64,000 nucleotides of DNA from Amyloporia xantha (lineage: Eukaryota > Basidiomycota > Agaricomycetes > Polyporales > Adustoporiaceae): positions 248,001-312,000 of the forward strand of contig JAYKKR010000037.1 of the NCBI GenBank assembly GCA_036971615.1. Reading direction: 5' to 3'. The translations under genes and the position numbers were made by a program. Below the pieces are notes generated by a model, which saw nothing but the letters and a program-made list of their open reading frames with translations, did no database searches and was not told where the DNA came from. Each line of letters starts with the position of its first letter. The first letter of the stretch is position 1. Of this stretch, positions 9,311 to 19,600 are shown piece after piece.

Positions 9311-10479
9311 GGAGGGGAATGGGCAGGGGAGTGAGCTTGCAGATATAAATGCTGCCCGGCTGGGGCTGCAAACAGCTGGTCAGTAACTGAAAGATATGAA
9401 AGAATCTTTGAGAACTTACCATATTGCGCTGCTCGCGGGCAGCAGCGGGACGTCGTCGACGACGTGGACGACGTCGAGGAGACGACCAACGGTGACGCGT
9501 CGCTGTTAGCGCGCACTACGGGAACAGCCGGACTACCCGATTTGGGTATGTGGCTGAAGTCCTACTCATGTTAAACAGTGAGTACAACCATTTTGAGCGG
9601 ATGTATTTCGTACCTGAAGCATACATAGTACTAGAAATGTATATTATAGTCTATACACATTTTTTTGGAAAAATTCCTCTGCTTTCTCAGAGAGATATAA
9701 ATCAAATATACCTGATTTGGGCCCAGAATGACCGAAGATTGGGCTATTTTTGTGAATGGCATGAGCACTAGCCCAGCCAGCAGTGAATATTAAGTACCCT
9801 ATAATAGATAGTATATAAATGTAGACTGTATTCGAGTTTGGTGGGAAGAGGGAAGCAGCTGCAGCTACAATGCTCGAAACAGCCGTGTAGTAGGCTGGCG
9901 AACATTTCGAGCCTCGAGTCGCGCCTGGCTGAGCGCGCCACCTGATTGGCTGCGCCAGGCCTCGGCCGACTCGGGGCTCGTCCTCAACTGGCAGTCTTCG
10001 TCCTGTACTCCTCATATTTGGTAAGCCTATTCTACTACTATTATATTGTGCTAATACCAAAAATCTCGATGATTGAAGCTCTATTGAGAGCATACTAACG
10101 TTCTAATTACTATAAGACGAATATAAGACGTTTAAGACGCCTTCCACATTGGGCAGGCCGGCACTTCCCGGGCTGCCCATTGTGACGCGTCACCCTGGGG
10201 GTCTGCTCGACGACGACGACAACGACGCCGTCGTCGTCGTCGTCCCGCTGCTGCCTGCGAGCAGCGTCCCAACGTAAGTTTATTTTGTTTCATTTTGCAG
10301 CTTTCGAAGTACTAACATCTTGCTGTTTAGTATCAATGGCGTCCGTACGCCGTGGCTTGCCATCGCGTTGGCATTCTCCCCACCCCCCCCCGACGCTTGC
10401 CTCGCCTCGTCCCGCCGACGCTCGCCCTGCCCGTGCTCGTTCCACCCACGCTCGTACCTTCCTCGTTCGTCCCGGCGCT
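9311..10479. other. Central part of the foldback element
   Basis: The outer portions (about 9400-9500 and 10170-10290) are inverted copies: both contain cgctgctcg(c)gggcagcagcgg followed outward by a splice-donor-like gtaagt on the strand reading away from the centre. The inner 600 bases are unique and AT-richer, with no recognisable gene. A transposase would be expected here in an autonomous element, and I find none. Confidence 0.6.
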
Positions 10480-11620
10480 GCCCCTGCCGTACACCCTCGC
10501 ACCCGCCCGTACACCCTCGCGCCCACCCGTACACCCTCGCGCCCGCCCGTACGCGCTGCCCCCGCCTGTACGCCTCGCGCCCGCCTGTACGCCTCGCGCC
10601 CGTCCGTACGCGCTGCCCCCGCCAGTACACCCTCGCGCCCGCCTGTACGCCTCGCGCCCGCCTGTACGCCTCGCGCCCGTCCGTACGCGCTGCCCCCGCC
10701 AGTACACCCTCGCGCCCGCCTGTACGCCTCGCGCCCGCCCGTACGCGCTGCCCCCGCCTGTACGCCTCGCGCCCGCCCGTACGCGCTGCCCCCGCCTGTA
10801 CGCCTCGCGCCCGCCGGTACACCCTCGCGCCCGTCCGTACGCGCTGCCCCCGCCAGTACGCGCTGCCCCCGCCTGTACGCCTTGCACTCGCCCGTATGCT
10901 CGCGCCCGCCCGTACGCGCTGCGCCCGCCCGTACACCCTCGCGCCCGTCCGTACACCCTCGCGCCCGTCCGTACGCGCTGCCCCCGCCTGTACGCGCTGC
11001 CCCCGCCTGTACGCCTCGCGCCCGCCCGTACGCCTCGCACCCGCCGGTATGCTCGCACCTGCCGGTATGCTCGCGCCCGCCGGTATGCTCGCGCCCGCCT
11101 GTACGCGCTGCCCCCGCCTGTACGCCTCGCGCCCGCCCGTACGCGCTGCCCCCGCCTGTACGCGCTGCGTCCGCCCGTACACCCTCGCGCTCGTCCGTAC
11201 GCGCTGCCCCCGCCTGTACGCGCTGCCCCCGCCTGTACGCCTCGCGCCCGTCCGTACGCGCTGCCCCCGCCAGTACACCCTCGCGCCCGCCTGTACGCCT
11301 CGCGCCCGCCCGTACGCGCTGCCCCCGCCTGTACGCGCTGCCCCCGCCCGTACGCGCTGCCCCCGCCAGTACGCGCTGCCCCCGCCTGTACGCGCTGCCC
11401 CCGCCCGTACACCCTCGCGCCCGCCCGTACGCCTCGCACCTGCCGGTATGCTCGCACCTGCCGGTATGCTCGCACCTGCCGGTATGCTCGCACCTGCCGG
11501 TATGCTCGCGCCCGCCCGTATGCTCGCGCCCGCCCGTACGCGCTGCCCCCCCGTCTGTACGCGCTGCCCCTGCCTGTACGCGCTGCCCCTGCCGTACACG
11601 CTGTCCCGCCCGCGCACACT
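10480..11620 (-). repeat. GC-rich minisatellite array, right
   Basis: About 60 units, mainly gtacgcgctgcccccgcct (19 bases), gtacgcctcgcgcccgccc (19), gtacaccctcgcgcccgccc (20) and ggtatgctcgcacctgcc (18). The 18/19/20-base unit lengths shift the frame, yet long open frames remain on both strands because no unit holds a stop. Four adjacent ggtatgctcgcacctgcc units near 11450 and three near 11045 show local amplification. Confidence 0.88.
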
Positions 11621-12027
11621 GCGCCGCCCGTGCGCGCCACCCGTTCCCTCCGCCCGCGCATGTTCGCTGGACGTATTACCGTATACAGATCCCCCCACCA
11701 CTGTACCTGTAGCTACTGAATCCAAAATAAAAATCTGATTTTATTACCATTTTTGGACATTTTTCGGTGCCCAAATAAGCGTGTGGCACCAAAAAGCATA
11801 TATACAACATAAACAAAATGATACAGGGCCCTTGGACTACATGCCTGCCAGATATGGTAATAAGCCACGATGCCGAGGGGGCCCTACGGCGAAAGGGAGG
11901 AGGCCCCGGAGGGTCCGGAGATAGCCCAGGACCTGATGCACCAGCAGCCAGGCAGAAGCGCTGCCTGGTGCATAAGCGTCCGTAGGCCTATCCATCAGTT
12001 GGTGCACCAGGTATACATAAGTTGGTG

Positions 12028-12487
12028 GCCCTTCGACGACTGGGTTAGCGCAGAAAAACGAGTCCTCGCCGTAGAACAGATCCTCGACATAAGCCGTGCA
12101 CGCCGTCCGGATCTTAATATGTTCGCTCGTGGTGGGGCTCGTACGTCACAAGGTCGCCAGCAGACCGCCGCTTCTTCTTCTACTATCGCGGCTGTTGGTG
12201 ATGGAAAATTTAACGGCTCCTGTTACGGTTGCGGGAAGCCGGGGTATCGTCGGAAGGACTGTCCTACTTGCAAGGACAAACCCTACACTCCGCGCCAGGG
12301 TGTACGAGCTACGGTTGCTGCCAGCGCAGCAACGCCAAGCGCTCAGCCTGAACAGGCACAAGTTGTGCAGCAGACGTCGGGAGATCTCTCGGCTATGTTA
12401 GCGTCTGTGTCTGCATTGGCCAACGAGGTGAAGTCCATGCGGGAGGAATTGGGGCAGTATCGCGCGATGAAAGAGGAGCGTTTTTAA
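12028..12487 (+). pseudogene. gypsy gag, 3' part with zinc knuckle
   Basis: Continuation of gag after the foldback element: PFDDWVSAEKRVLAVEQIL, a basic stretch, then the CCHC zinc knuckle CYGCGKPGYRRKDC and an Ala/Gln-rich tail ending in a coiled region (MREELGQYRAMKEERF). It ends at taa 12485-12487. Seven duplicated bases at 12028-12034 come from the insertion. Zinc knuckles of gag bind the genomic RNA during particle assembly. Confidence 0.88.
12481..12487 (+). promoter_or_regulatory. Candidate -1 frameshift site at the gag stop
   Basis: The gag frame ends cgt ttt taa, and the pol frame reads ttt tta att across the same bases. A run of five T immediately before the stop would let the Phe tRNA slip back one base. 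Pol lacks its own start codon upstream of the conserved protease sequence, so a -1 shift is an economical link. It is inferred, not proven. Confidence 0.5.
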
Positions 12488-15400
12488 TTCGGTCCACGCT
12501 TGCTGCCGCGCGCGCTGGACCCGTTACGAATCGATTTTCTGTACTACAAGCTGCAAATGTTTACGAAATAGATCACGGCTCTCAACATTTTCACATTCCG
12601 ATACAGTTAATTGGCGAAAGACGGCAGAAAGAGGTAATTGCCATGGTGGACAGCGGTGCCACCACGAAGTTTATCCATAAACGATTCATCCAAGAGAACA
12701 ACGTACGAACACGGAAGTTGGGGCGCCCCATTCCGCTATACAACATCGATGGATCGCTCAACAAAAACGGAAGCATCACGGACGTAGCCGTGCTACAAAT
12801 GCAGATAGGAGACCATATCGAGAAGATGGTATTTACGGTAACAGACATCGGGCCGGAAGACGTCATAATCGGGCTCGATTGGCTTCGCGAGCATAACCCT
12901 GATATTGATTGGGAGAGTGGCTCGTTCAAACTGGATAGGTGCCCTGAAGTGTGTCAAGCCCGAAAGGTTGGCCAGACGGAACAAGCAGCGTCTACGCGTG
13001 ATACGGGGGACAGGCCCACGGCGCAGAAACGTTTGCGGAAAGCCAAATGGTCAACCAAGGGTAAGGTACGTAGTAAGGTATCACCTGAGGAGGAATCAGA
13101 GTTGGATCCAACGGTCGAATGGAGCGAAGACGACCTTCTTGAAGCCTGGGAGCGTGGTGTCAACCTCCCCGGTGCTCCACAACTGTATGTCGCAGCAGGA
13201 CATACCTATTCACAAGTCCTTGCTGAAGAGGAGTACAAGAAGCGAGAGGTCAAAAGCGTCGAAGAAATGGTGCCGGAAAAGTTTCACGAGTTCTTAAAGG
13301 TCTTCTCCAAAGAAGCCTCGGAACGACTTCCGGAGCATAAGCCTTATGATCATGCTATAGAGCTGATTCCTGACGCAAAAACGTTCCATTCGAGGGTATA
13401 CCCACTGTCGCACAACGAACAAGGCGAGTTAGACAAGTTCCTTAAGGAGCAGCTAGCCAAAGGTTATATACGAGAATCGAAGTCGCCCATATCCTCTCCC
13501 TTCTTCTTCATCAAAAAGAAGGATGGATCACTTCGACCCGTACAGGACTACCGACGGCTTAATGAGATCACGGTCAAAAATCGCTACCCACTGCCCTTGA
13601 TCTCGGAACTTGTCGACAAACTCAAAGGCGCCTCGATCTTTACCAAGTTCGACATCCGATGGGGGTATAATAACGTACGGATCAAACTCGGAGACGAATG
13701 GAAGGCTGCGTTTGTAACTAATCGAGGGTTGTATGAACCATCGGTTATGTTCTTCGGTCTCACCAATTCTCCGGCGACCTTCCAAGCAATGATGAATGAC
13801 ATCTTCGGAGATCTCATTGCAGAAGGAAAACTCACGGTCTATCTCGATGACATTCTCATCTTCTCTACAGACAAGCTGGAGCATGAGAAAGTCACCTGTG
13901 AAGTATTACGTCGCCTTCAGAAAAATGATCTCTTTCTGAAACCAGAGAAGTGCGAGTGGGACGTTCCTAAAACAGACTACTTAGGCATGATTGTAGGGAA
14001 TGGTGAAGTGGCGATGGATTCTGCAAAGATCCGCGGAGTCATGGAGTGGCCCACCCCTCGGAATGTTAAAGACATCCAAAAGTTCCGAGGGTTCGCCAAT
14101 TTCTATCGTCGTTTCATCAAGGATTTTGCAAAGATCACGCAACCCCTTGATCGTCTAACTGGGAACGTACCCTGGCAGTGGGGTGAGGAAGAGCAGTCTG
14201 CGTTCGAGGAGCTGAAACGCTGCTTTAGCACCACACCTGTCTTAGCACTGTATGACCAAGACCGGGAAACGCGGCTAGAGGTGGATGCCTCTGGGTACGC
14301 AACCGGTGGCGTACTTTCGCAAAAGCAGGAGGATGGCAAGTGGCATCCGGTGGCTTACCGATCTCGGGGTATGGATTCTGCCCAGCGTAATTACGAGATC
14401 TACGACAAGGAGATGTTAGCGATAATCGAAGCTTTGGAGGACTGGCGTCACTACCTCGAGGGTTGTCCTAACACGTTCGAGATCCTTTCGGATCATAAGA
14501 ACCTCGAGTATTGGCGCACGGCTCAGCATCTCACGCGACGACAAGCGAGATGGGCTCTGTACCTGTCCCGCTTCGATTTCACTATCACTCACAAGTCGGG
14601 CAAGTCGAATGGAAAGGCTGACGCCTTGTCTCGTCGCCCGGACCTCCAGGTTGGAGATGACGATGACAACGTGGATCAGGTTGTCCTGAAACCGGAACAG
14701 TTCCGCATTTCCTCCACGCAGCGCGGGCATGCAGCAGTTGTGGCAGATCGATCGCTGCTGAAGCGAATTCGAGAATGTTCGGACAAGGATCGGGAGGTGG
14801 CGGACGCCCTAGAAAAAATTCAGAATCTAGGCCCGCCCCGGCTCCAGCGTGACTTCACTGAGTGGAATGCCGAGCAAGGGCTTCTGCTATTTCGAGGGTG
14901 CGTTTACGTCCCGAAAAATGCAGAGCTTCGGCGGGATATTGTCAAAATCCACCACGACGCACCTGCAGCCGGTCATCCTGGTCGGGCCAAGACCCTCGAG
15001 TTGGTATCACGAAACTATTGGTGGCCGGGAATGTCCAAGTTCGTCAATGAGTACGTAAGCACCTGCGACACGTGCAACCGTACCAAGACATTCCCCGCTA
15101 AACCACAGGGGCCACTCAAACCGAATGAGATTCCAGAGCGCCCTTGGCAGGTTATTACCACCGATATGATCGTGGGACTCCCCGAGTCCGATGGATTCGA
15201 TTCAATCCTGGTCACTGCAGATCGCTTCACCAAGATGGTACACTTCTCGGCGTGTCACGAGACTCTGACTGCTGAGGGTGCTGCGGAACTTTACATACGC
15301 GATGTCTTTTCACATCATGGGGCCCCGGCCAAGGTCATATCAGACCGAGGTCCCCAATTCGCGTCAAAGTATCTGCATGCGATCTACAAAGGGATGAATA

Positions 15401-16329
15401 TCGAACCAGCCATGTCGACTGCCTTTCACCCTCAGACAGACGGGCAGACGGAGCGGTGGAATCAGGAGATCGAGCAGTATCTTAGGGCTTACGTCAGCCA
15501 TCGTCAGGATGATTGGGCGAAGCAGTTGCCTCTTGCAGAGTTTGCACTGAACAATCGAGTTCACTCTGCAACTGGTTATTCCCCTTTCTTCTTGAACCAG
15601 GCATATAACCCCGATCTTCAAATCCGCTTGAACCCCATGTCGAAGGTGCCCGCTGCGGAAGACAGGTTGAAGTTGTTGCAGGAAGTACGGGATGACACGC
15701 GCGCTGCGCTGGAGCTGTCTGCTGAGCGTATGAAAACGTACTACGATAAGCATGTGCAGGAGGCACCGGTGTTCGAACCAGGTGACAAGGTGTGGCTGGA
15801 TGCTCGTAATCTGAAGCTGAAACAGCCGAGCAAGAAGCTAAGTCCCAAACGCCTTGGTCCCTTCCCTGTCACACGGAAGATCGGTGATTTAGACTATGAA
15901 CTGAAGTTGCCCAAATCGGTGCCAGTTCATCCGGTCTTCCACGTCTCCTTGCTCAGCAAGCATTCGCGTAGTGAAATCCCGGGTCGAGAACCAGACGAAC
16001 CGCCACCTATTGAGGTCGAAGGCGAAGACGAGTACGAAGTGGAGCGAATCAAAGACTCACGTATATTCCGCCGCCAGCTTCAGTACCTCGTCAAATGGAA
16101 AGGATACGATGAGTCCCATACGTCTTGGGAACCAGCGCGTAACGTAGCGAACGCAAAGGAACTCATCGAGACCTTCCATCGTAGACACCCTAGTGCGCCT
16201 CGTCGACTCAATGCCGCTATCTTTGCTGGCTTGCAGTTTCGTCCACTTCCTGAGGCAATGACCGAAGCCCGTTGCCGTTCTGGTTGGGAGATGGGGAAAG
16301 GAAGCGCGCATGAGGTCATGCGGCGTTAG
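12484..16329 (+). CDS. gypsy pol: protease, RT, RNase H, integrase, chromodomain
   Basis: Polyprotein that copies and integrates the element. It appears intact. In order: aspartic protease VDSGATTKFIH (12646), reverse transcriptase with IKKKDGSLRPVQDYRRLN and the catalytic YLDD at 13840-13851, RNase H (LEVDASGYATGGVL, IYDKEMLAII), integrase zinc finger HHDAPAAGHPG...CDTCNRTK, integrase core D..D..E (TTDMIVGLPE, SDRGPQFAS, HPQTDGQTERWNQEIEQYL) and a C-terminal chromodomain (QLQYLVKWKGYDESHTSWEP, about 16070-16130). The chromodomain directs integration to marked chromatin in such elements. The first in-frame ATG is 12643, but conserved sequence precedes it, so expression as a gag-pol product by -1 frameshift is likely. 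Confidence 0.93.
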   Translation, partial: LIRSTLAAARAGPVTNRFSVLQAANVYEIDHGSQHFHIPIQLIGERRQKEVIAMVDSGATTKFIHKRFIQENNVRTRKLGRPIPLYNIDGSLNKNGSITDVAVLQMQIGDHIEKMVFTVTDIGPEDVIIGLDWLREHNPDIDWESGSFKLDRCPEVCQARKVGQTEQAASTRDTGDRPTAQKRLRKAKWSTKGKVRSKVSPEEESELDPTVEWSEDDLLEAWERGVNLPGAPQLYVAAGHTYSQVLAEEEYKKREVKSVEEMVPEKFHEFLKVFSKEASERLPEHKPYDHAIELIPDAKTFHSRVYPLSHNEQGELDKFLKEQLAKGYIRESKSPISSPFFFIKKKDGSLRPVQDYRRLNEITVKNRYPLPLISELVDKLKGASIFTKFDIRWGYNNVRIKLGDEWKAAFVTNRGLYEPSVMFFGLTNSPATFQAMMNDIFGDLIAEGKLTVYLDDILIFSTDKLEHEKVTCEVLRRLQKNDLFLKPEKCEWDVPKTDYLGMIVGNGEVAMDSAKIRGVMEWPTPRNVKDIQKFRGFANFYRRFIKDFAKITQPLDRLTGNVPWQWGEEEQSAFEELKRCFSTTPVLALYDQDRETRLEVDASGYATGGVLSQKQEDGKWHPVAYRSRGMDSAQRNYEIYDKEMLAIIEALEDWRHYLEGCPNTFEILSDHKNLEYWRTAQHLTRRQARWALYLSRFDFTITHKSGKSNGKADALSRRPDLQVGDDDDNVDQVVLKPEQFRISSTQRGHAAVVADRSLLKRIRECSDKDREVADALEKIQNLGPPRLQRDFTEWNAEQGLLLFRGCVYVPKNAELRRDIVKIHHDAPAAGHPGRAKTLELVSRNYWWPGMSKFVNEYVSTCDTCNRTKTFPAKPQGPLKPNEIPERPWQVITTDMIVGLPESDGFDSILVTADRFTKMVHFSACHETLTAEGAAELYIRDVFSHHGAPAKVISDRGPQFASKYLHAIYKGMNIEPAMSTAFHPQTDGQTERWNQEIEQYLRAYVSHRQDDWAKQLPLAEFALNNRVHSATGYSPFFLNQAYNPDLQIRLNPMSKVPAAEDRLKLLQEVRDDTRAALELSAERMKTYYDKHVQEAPVFEPGDKVWLDARNLKLKQPSKKLSPKRLGPFPVTRKIGDLDYELKLPKSVPVHPVFHVSLLSKHSRSEIPGREPDEPPPIEVEGEDEYEVERIKDSRIFRRQLQYLVKWKGYDESHTSWEPARNVANAKELIETFHRRHPSAPRRLNAAIFAGLQFRPLPEAMTEARCRSGWEMGKGSAHEVMRR

Positions 16330-16338
16330 GGGGGGGTA
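16328..16338 (+). other. Polypurine tract of the gypsy element
   Basis: A run of eight or nine G directly before the 3' LTR (tgtcacg at 16340) and overlapping the pol stop codon. It is the expected primer for plus-strand DNA synthesis. Confidence 0.75.
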
Positions 16339-16568
16339 CTGTCACGAGTTGACATCGAGCGTTTCTTCCTTTCTATTTTTTTTTTTTTTTTTTTTGGTGG
16401 AGCGTTGCGCCAGGATGGCGCGGGGTCTCAGCAGTCGACAAAGTCGCCTCTAGGACCCCCGCTGACGGTTCAGGGAAACGAGACCCCGAAAGTGGTTATC
16501 TACAACATCGTCGTCGGTTCACACTGAGGAAATGCGATTACGCACAGAGTGTGGGGCTCGGTACTGTA

Positions 16569-16642
16569 AGGTGAGTTAGTCTGGTGTACCCTCATCGCGC
16601 CAACTAGTCTCCGGTACACCTTCGTCCCCTGACTAACTCACC
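16569..16642 (-). other. 3' UTR stem-loop of the LINE
   Basis: aggtgagttagtc at 16569-16581 is the inverted complement of gactaactcacct at 16630-16642, and ggtgtacc/ggtacacc pair further in. The hairpin starts right after the ORF2 stop. LINE RTs often recognise such a 3' structure on their RNA; that role is inferred. Confidence 0.6.
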
Positions 16643-19600
16643 TAAATACCCACTAAAACCTCAGTTCTGCCGCGTGCCCAATCGTGCGGCAGGTTGCTTT
16701 CGTTTTGCAGTGTGTTCTCCCATGTTTTTTTCACAAGGGACTGCTTGAGGGCTTTCTTCTTGTATTTACGCTTATCCGTGAGCTTGCAGTCGATTTCTAA
16801 CCTCTCGTTGATGGCCTGCAGCCATCTTCTTGTAATTTCGTCTGGGGTGTGTGCCGCTGTTCGGCCAGTTTCGCTGTCCGGTATGACTCGTTCGTTTCGG
16901 AGCTTCCATATCAAGTACGCGGACTCGGACATGATGATACGATAGAGTCGTGCGTCCCCCGCCTTTGGCTTCCCTTTGCTATTCTTGAAAGTTGCACGGG
17001 CGCAGCTTATGACGGCTCCCAGGGAGGGGCGTGCCCAAGTTTTATTCTTTTTTAGCCAGAGAGAGCGTGCCAGTTCCCAGACGATTTCTTGCCCAGGGGC
17101 TTCGCAATCGGATAGTAGGTGGTCCATTGTTTCCGTGACCCCGCAGTGCGAGCACTCATGACGCTGCTGCAGCTCTTCAGAGTACGACGGGCGAAGCCAG
17201 TTAGACCCGATCATGTACGCATCGTGCGCAGCCATCCAGAGGAAGTATCTCACTTCTCTGCGGATGTCTTTGTGCCGCAGTCCCCGCCAGATGTGACCTT
17301 CGGATGGGGTTTGGCCGAAGAACACTTCTATGTTGTCTATTGCCCGTATGAGGTTGTCCTCGGTGCGTCTGCGTTGTTCGAACTTCTTCATTTTGAACTC
17401 ACGTATCCCTTGGTAAGCGAGCTTTTGGGTAATTGCGGAGAGTTTAGCCCCGGATAGGCGGAGGGTTGGTGGTACTTCCAGAGGGATGAGATCTTCTTGA
17501 GCCTTTCGGGCACCTTCTCCGGCAAGTTTGTCTGCGCCTTCATTTAATTTATTACCCTTGTGTCCTTTTACCCATCGGAAACGTGTGCGGTAGGGCCGGT
17601 GTCTCAGGTTCGCAACCATGGCCCGTATGACCTCGGCATTTTTGACCCCAATATAGCCCTGGGTTTCATGCTTGGTTTTCAGCTCGTTTGCTTCATTAAT
17701 GGCGTGACGGGAGTCGCTTTCGACATCTAGTCGGAGGGATTCATCTGTACGTCTGCCAGTCTCTGAGACGGCCGACAGCTCCCCCGTTTGGTTAGACTGT
17801 GTGATGTATGCTGGTAGCCGAAGCGCAAAATTGTTCTCATTTTCCTCTCCAGCAAATCCTCCAGCCCCCGCGATTGCGTTTCCGTCTCCATTTGCAATAC
17901 AAGAACCATCCGTGGCGATACGGAGGGTGCCAGCAGGCGGTCCGTCTCTCTGGTACGGGTGTGATCGGTTTGTTGTTTCACCGTCAGTGAAGATACGGAA
18001 AATATCTGACAGATTTCCAGTGATCGTCATTGCAGGATCGAAAGTAATCCATTCCTCGTCCTGGTCTGCCACTGGCTCATTGGGGAGCATGGCGCAGTCT
18101 CGTTCTAGGTCGTCCGGTTTGGGCTTTCTCGGGTCCCACTTTTCTGGCAGGAGGTCTAGCAAAGCTTGTGCCTTCTCGTAGCACGCCTGCGGGTTGGAGC
18201 AGCCTTGCAAGCTCCGTGCGGATGTACATGGAGGGCATTTGCATCTTGCACTCGCTATATGCTCCGGGTTGTTCAACGCAGCTATCAGCGCCTCTGCGTC
18301 TGCTACAGTCCCTATGAGGTGATTACTTCTTAGGCATTCACTTGTCTTAGAGTGATTTAGTCTACGTATTTTTGGGTCAGCTTCGGCGTGCATCCAGATT
18401 GGCATCTGCCGTAGGATGCTCCTGTCAAAAGCAAGCCCTTCTCTGCGAAGATTATACTTTTTTGCCGCTTTGAAAGCGGCCTTCAACTTAAGTGGTACTT
18501 CTGTCGTTTTCGTTGTCCAGGATTGTAGGAATAGGTTAACTTTAACGTTGGTCGGTACGTTGCGCTCGCTTTTGGGTGTATTCCGGGCTATCATCATGTC
18601 CGCTACTTTCGCCCATAGTGGGCGGTCCTCTCCGAAGTGGAGGTAGTCTTTCAGCCAGGTTAGGGCAATCGCCTCATTTCTTGCTTCAAGGTCAAGAACA
18701 GCTCGTCCTCCTCTCTCTATTGGTGCAAGTAGGGTTTCATGTCGTACTGGGGTCTGTTTTTTGTCGGCCCACATGAAGGTGCGTATCGTTTTGCTCAGCC
18801 TTTTCTCTATGTGTTTGGGCATTTCCTGAACCTTAGTCAGGTATTGTGTCATGCCCCCCACGGTCATCTGTACGATATGTTTCCGACCTTCCATAGTTGG
18901 TTTTCGTTTTTCCCATCGTTCGAGGGTGGAGTTAATTTTCTCAAGTGTGGGTGTCCATATTGATGCATTGTCTATCTCGTTCCCATACCAGGCTCCTAGG
19001 ATACGTATCGCCTCACCGTCTTTGGCGATATGAATATGGTTGGGTAGCATCTCGCTGTCAGGGGTTGGTTTTCGAGTGCGAATTAGCTCGGCCCGGTATT
19101 TGGGGCTTCCAATTGGTATAATCTCAGTCTTCTCTTTGTTGAATTTCGCACCGGATGCGGTACACCAGGTATCTAGTATCTCCATCAGATCCGAGAAACG
19201 ATCTCCTTTCTTTAAAAAGGTTGTTGTGTCATCCGCAAACAGTGTTGCTATGAGCCTTTCATCCGCTCCCGGTATGTTGTATCCCGCCAGATTGGACGCC
19301 CGAAGCGAGGCTGCTAAGGGTTCGATTGCTAGGTCGAAGAGCAGGCAGGACAAGGGGTCACCTTGTCGCACACCACGGGTAACCCTGTAAGGTTCGCTCA
19401 TAAATCCGTTGATCATGACCCGAGTTTCGGCTGAGTCATATAATGTTTTCACTGACTTTATGAAGCCTTCAGGTATATTGAATCGTCTCAGCGTCGTCCA
19501 TAAGTACTCATGTGATATTTTGTCGTAGGCTTTTTCTTGGTCTAGGGCTATGATCAGGCCGTCCTCATCTTCATCAGGATCTGCTTTTGCAGTGTATTCC

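Larger units (their letters stand above)
7968..12027. mobile_element. 4.06-kb foldback-type DNA element
   Basis: Inserted in gypsy gag with a perfect 7-bp duplication gcccttc (7961-7967, 12028-12034), or 8 bp with one change. The ends are inverted: cagctgcttatgta at the left and, in reverse complement, caccaacttatgta at the right. Similarity between the halves continues for some 450 bases inward, followed by two inverted GC-rich tandem arrays (about 8330-9310 and 10480-11620) and a shared exon-like block near 9440 and 10230. About 600 unpaired bases lie in the centre. No transposase was found, so it appears non-autonomous. The terminal CA(G/C), inverted ends and 7-8 bp duplication would suit hAT, P or KDZ-type elements; the superfamily is undecided. 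Confidence 0.85.

Noticed and set aside
8263..9516. Long minus-strand open frames (up to 417 codons), Pro/Arg/Cys repeats
   Set aside because: All minus-strand frames are open because the GC-rich units lack stops; no conserved domain, start context or splice pattern supports a protein.
8330..11620. CRISPR-like array
   Set aside because: Units are contiguous, of variable length and without unique spacers; the host is a eukaryote.
10280..11738. Open frames of 440-480 codons on both strands
   Set aside because: Same cause: stop-free minisatellite units in several frames at once. A real gene would not show this on both strands.
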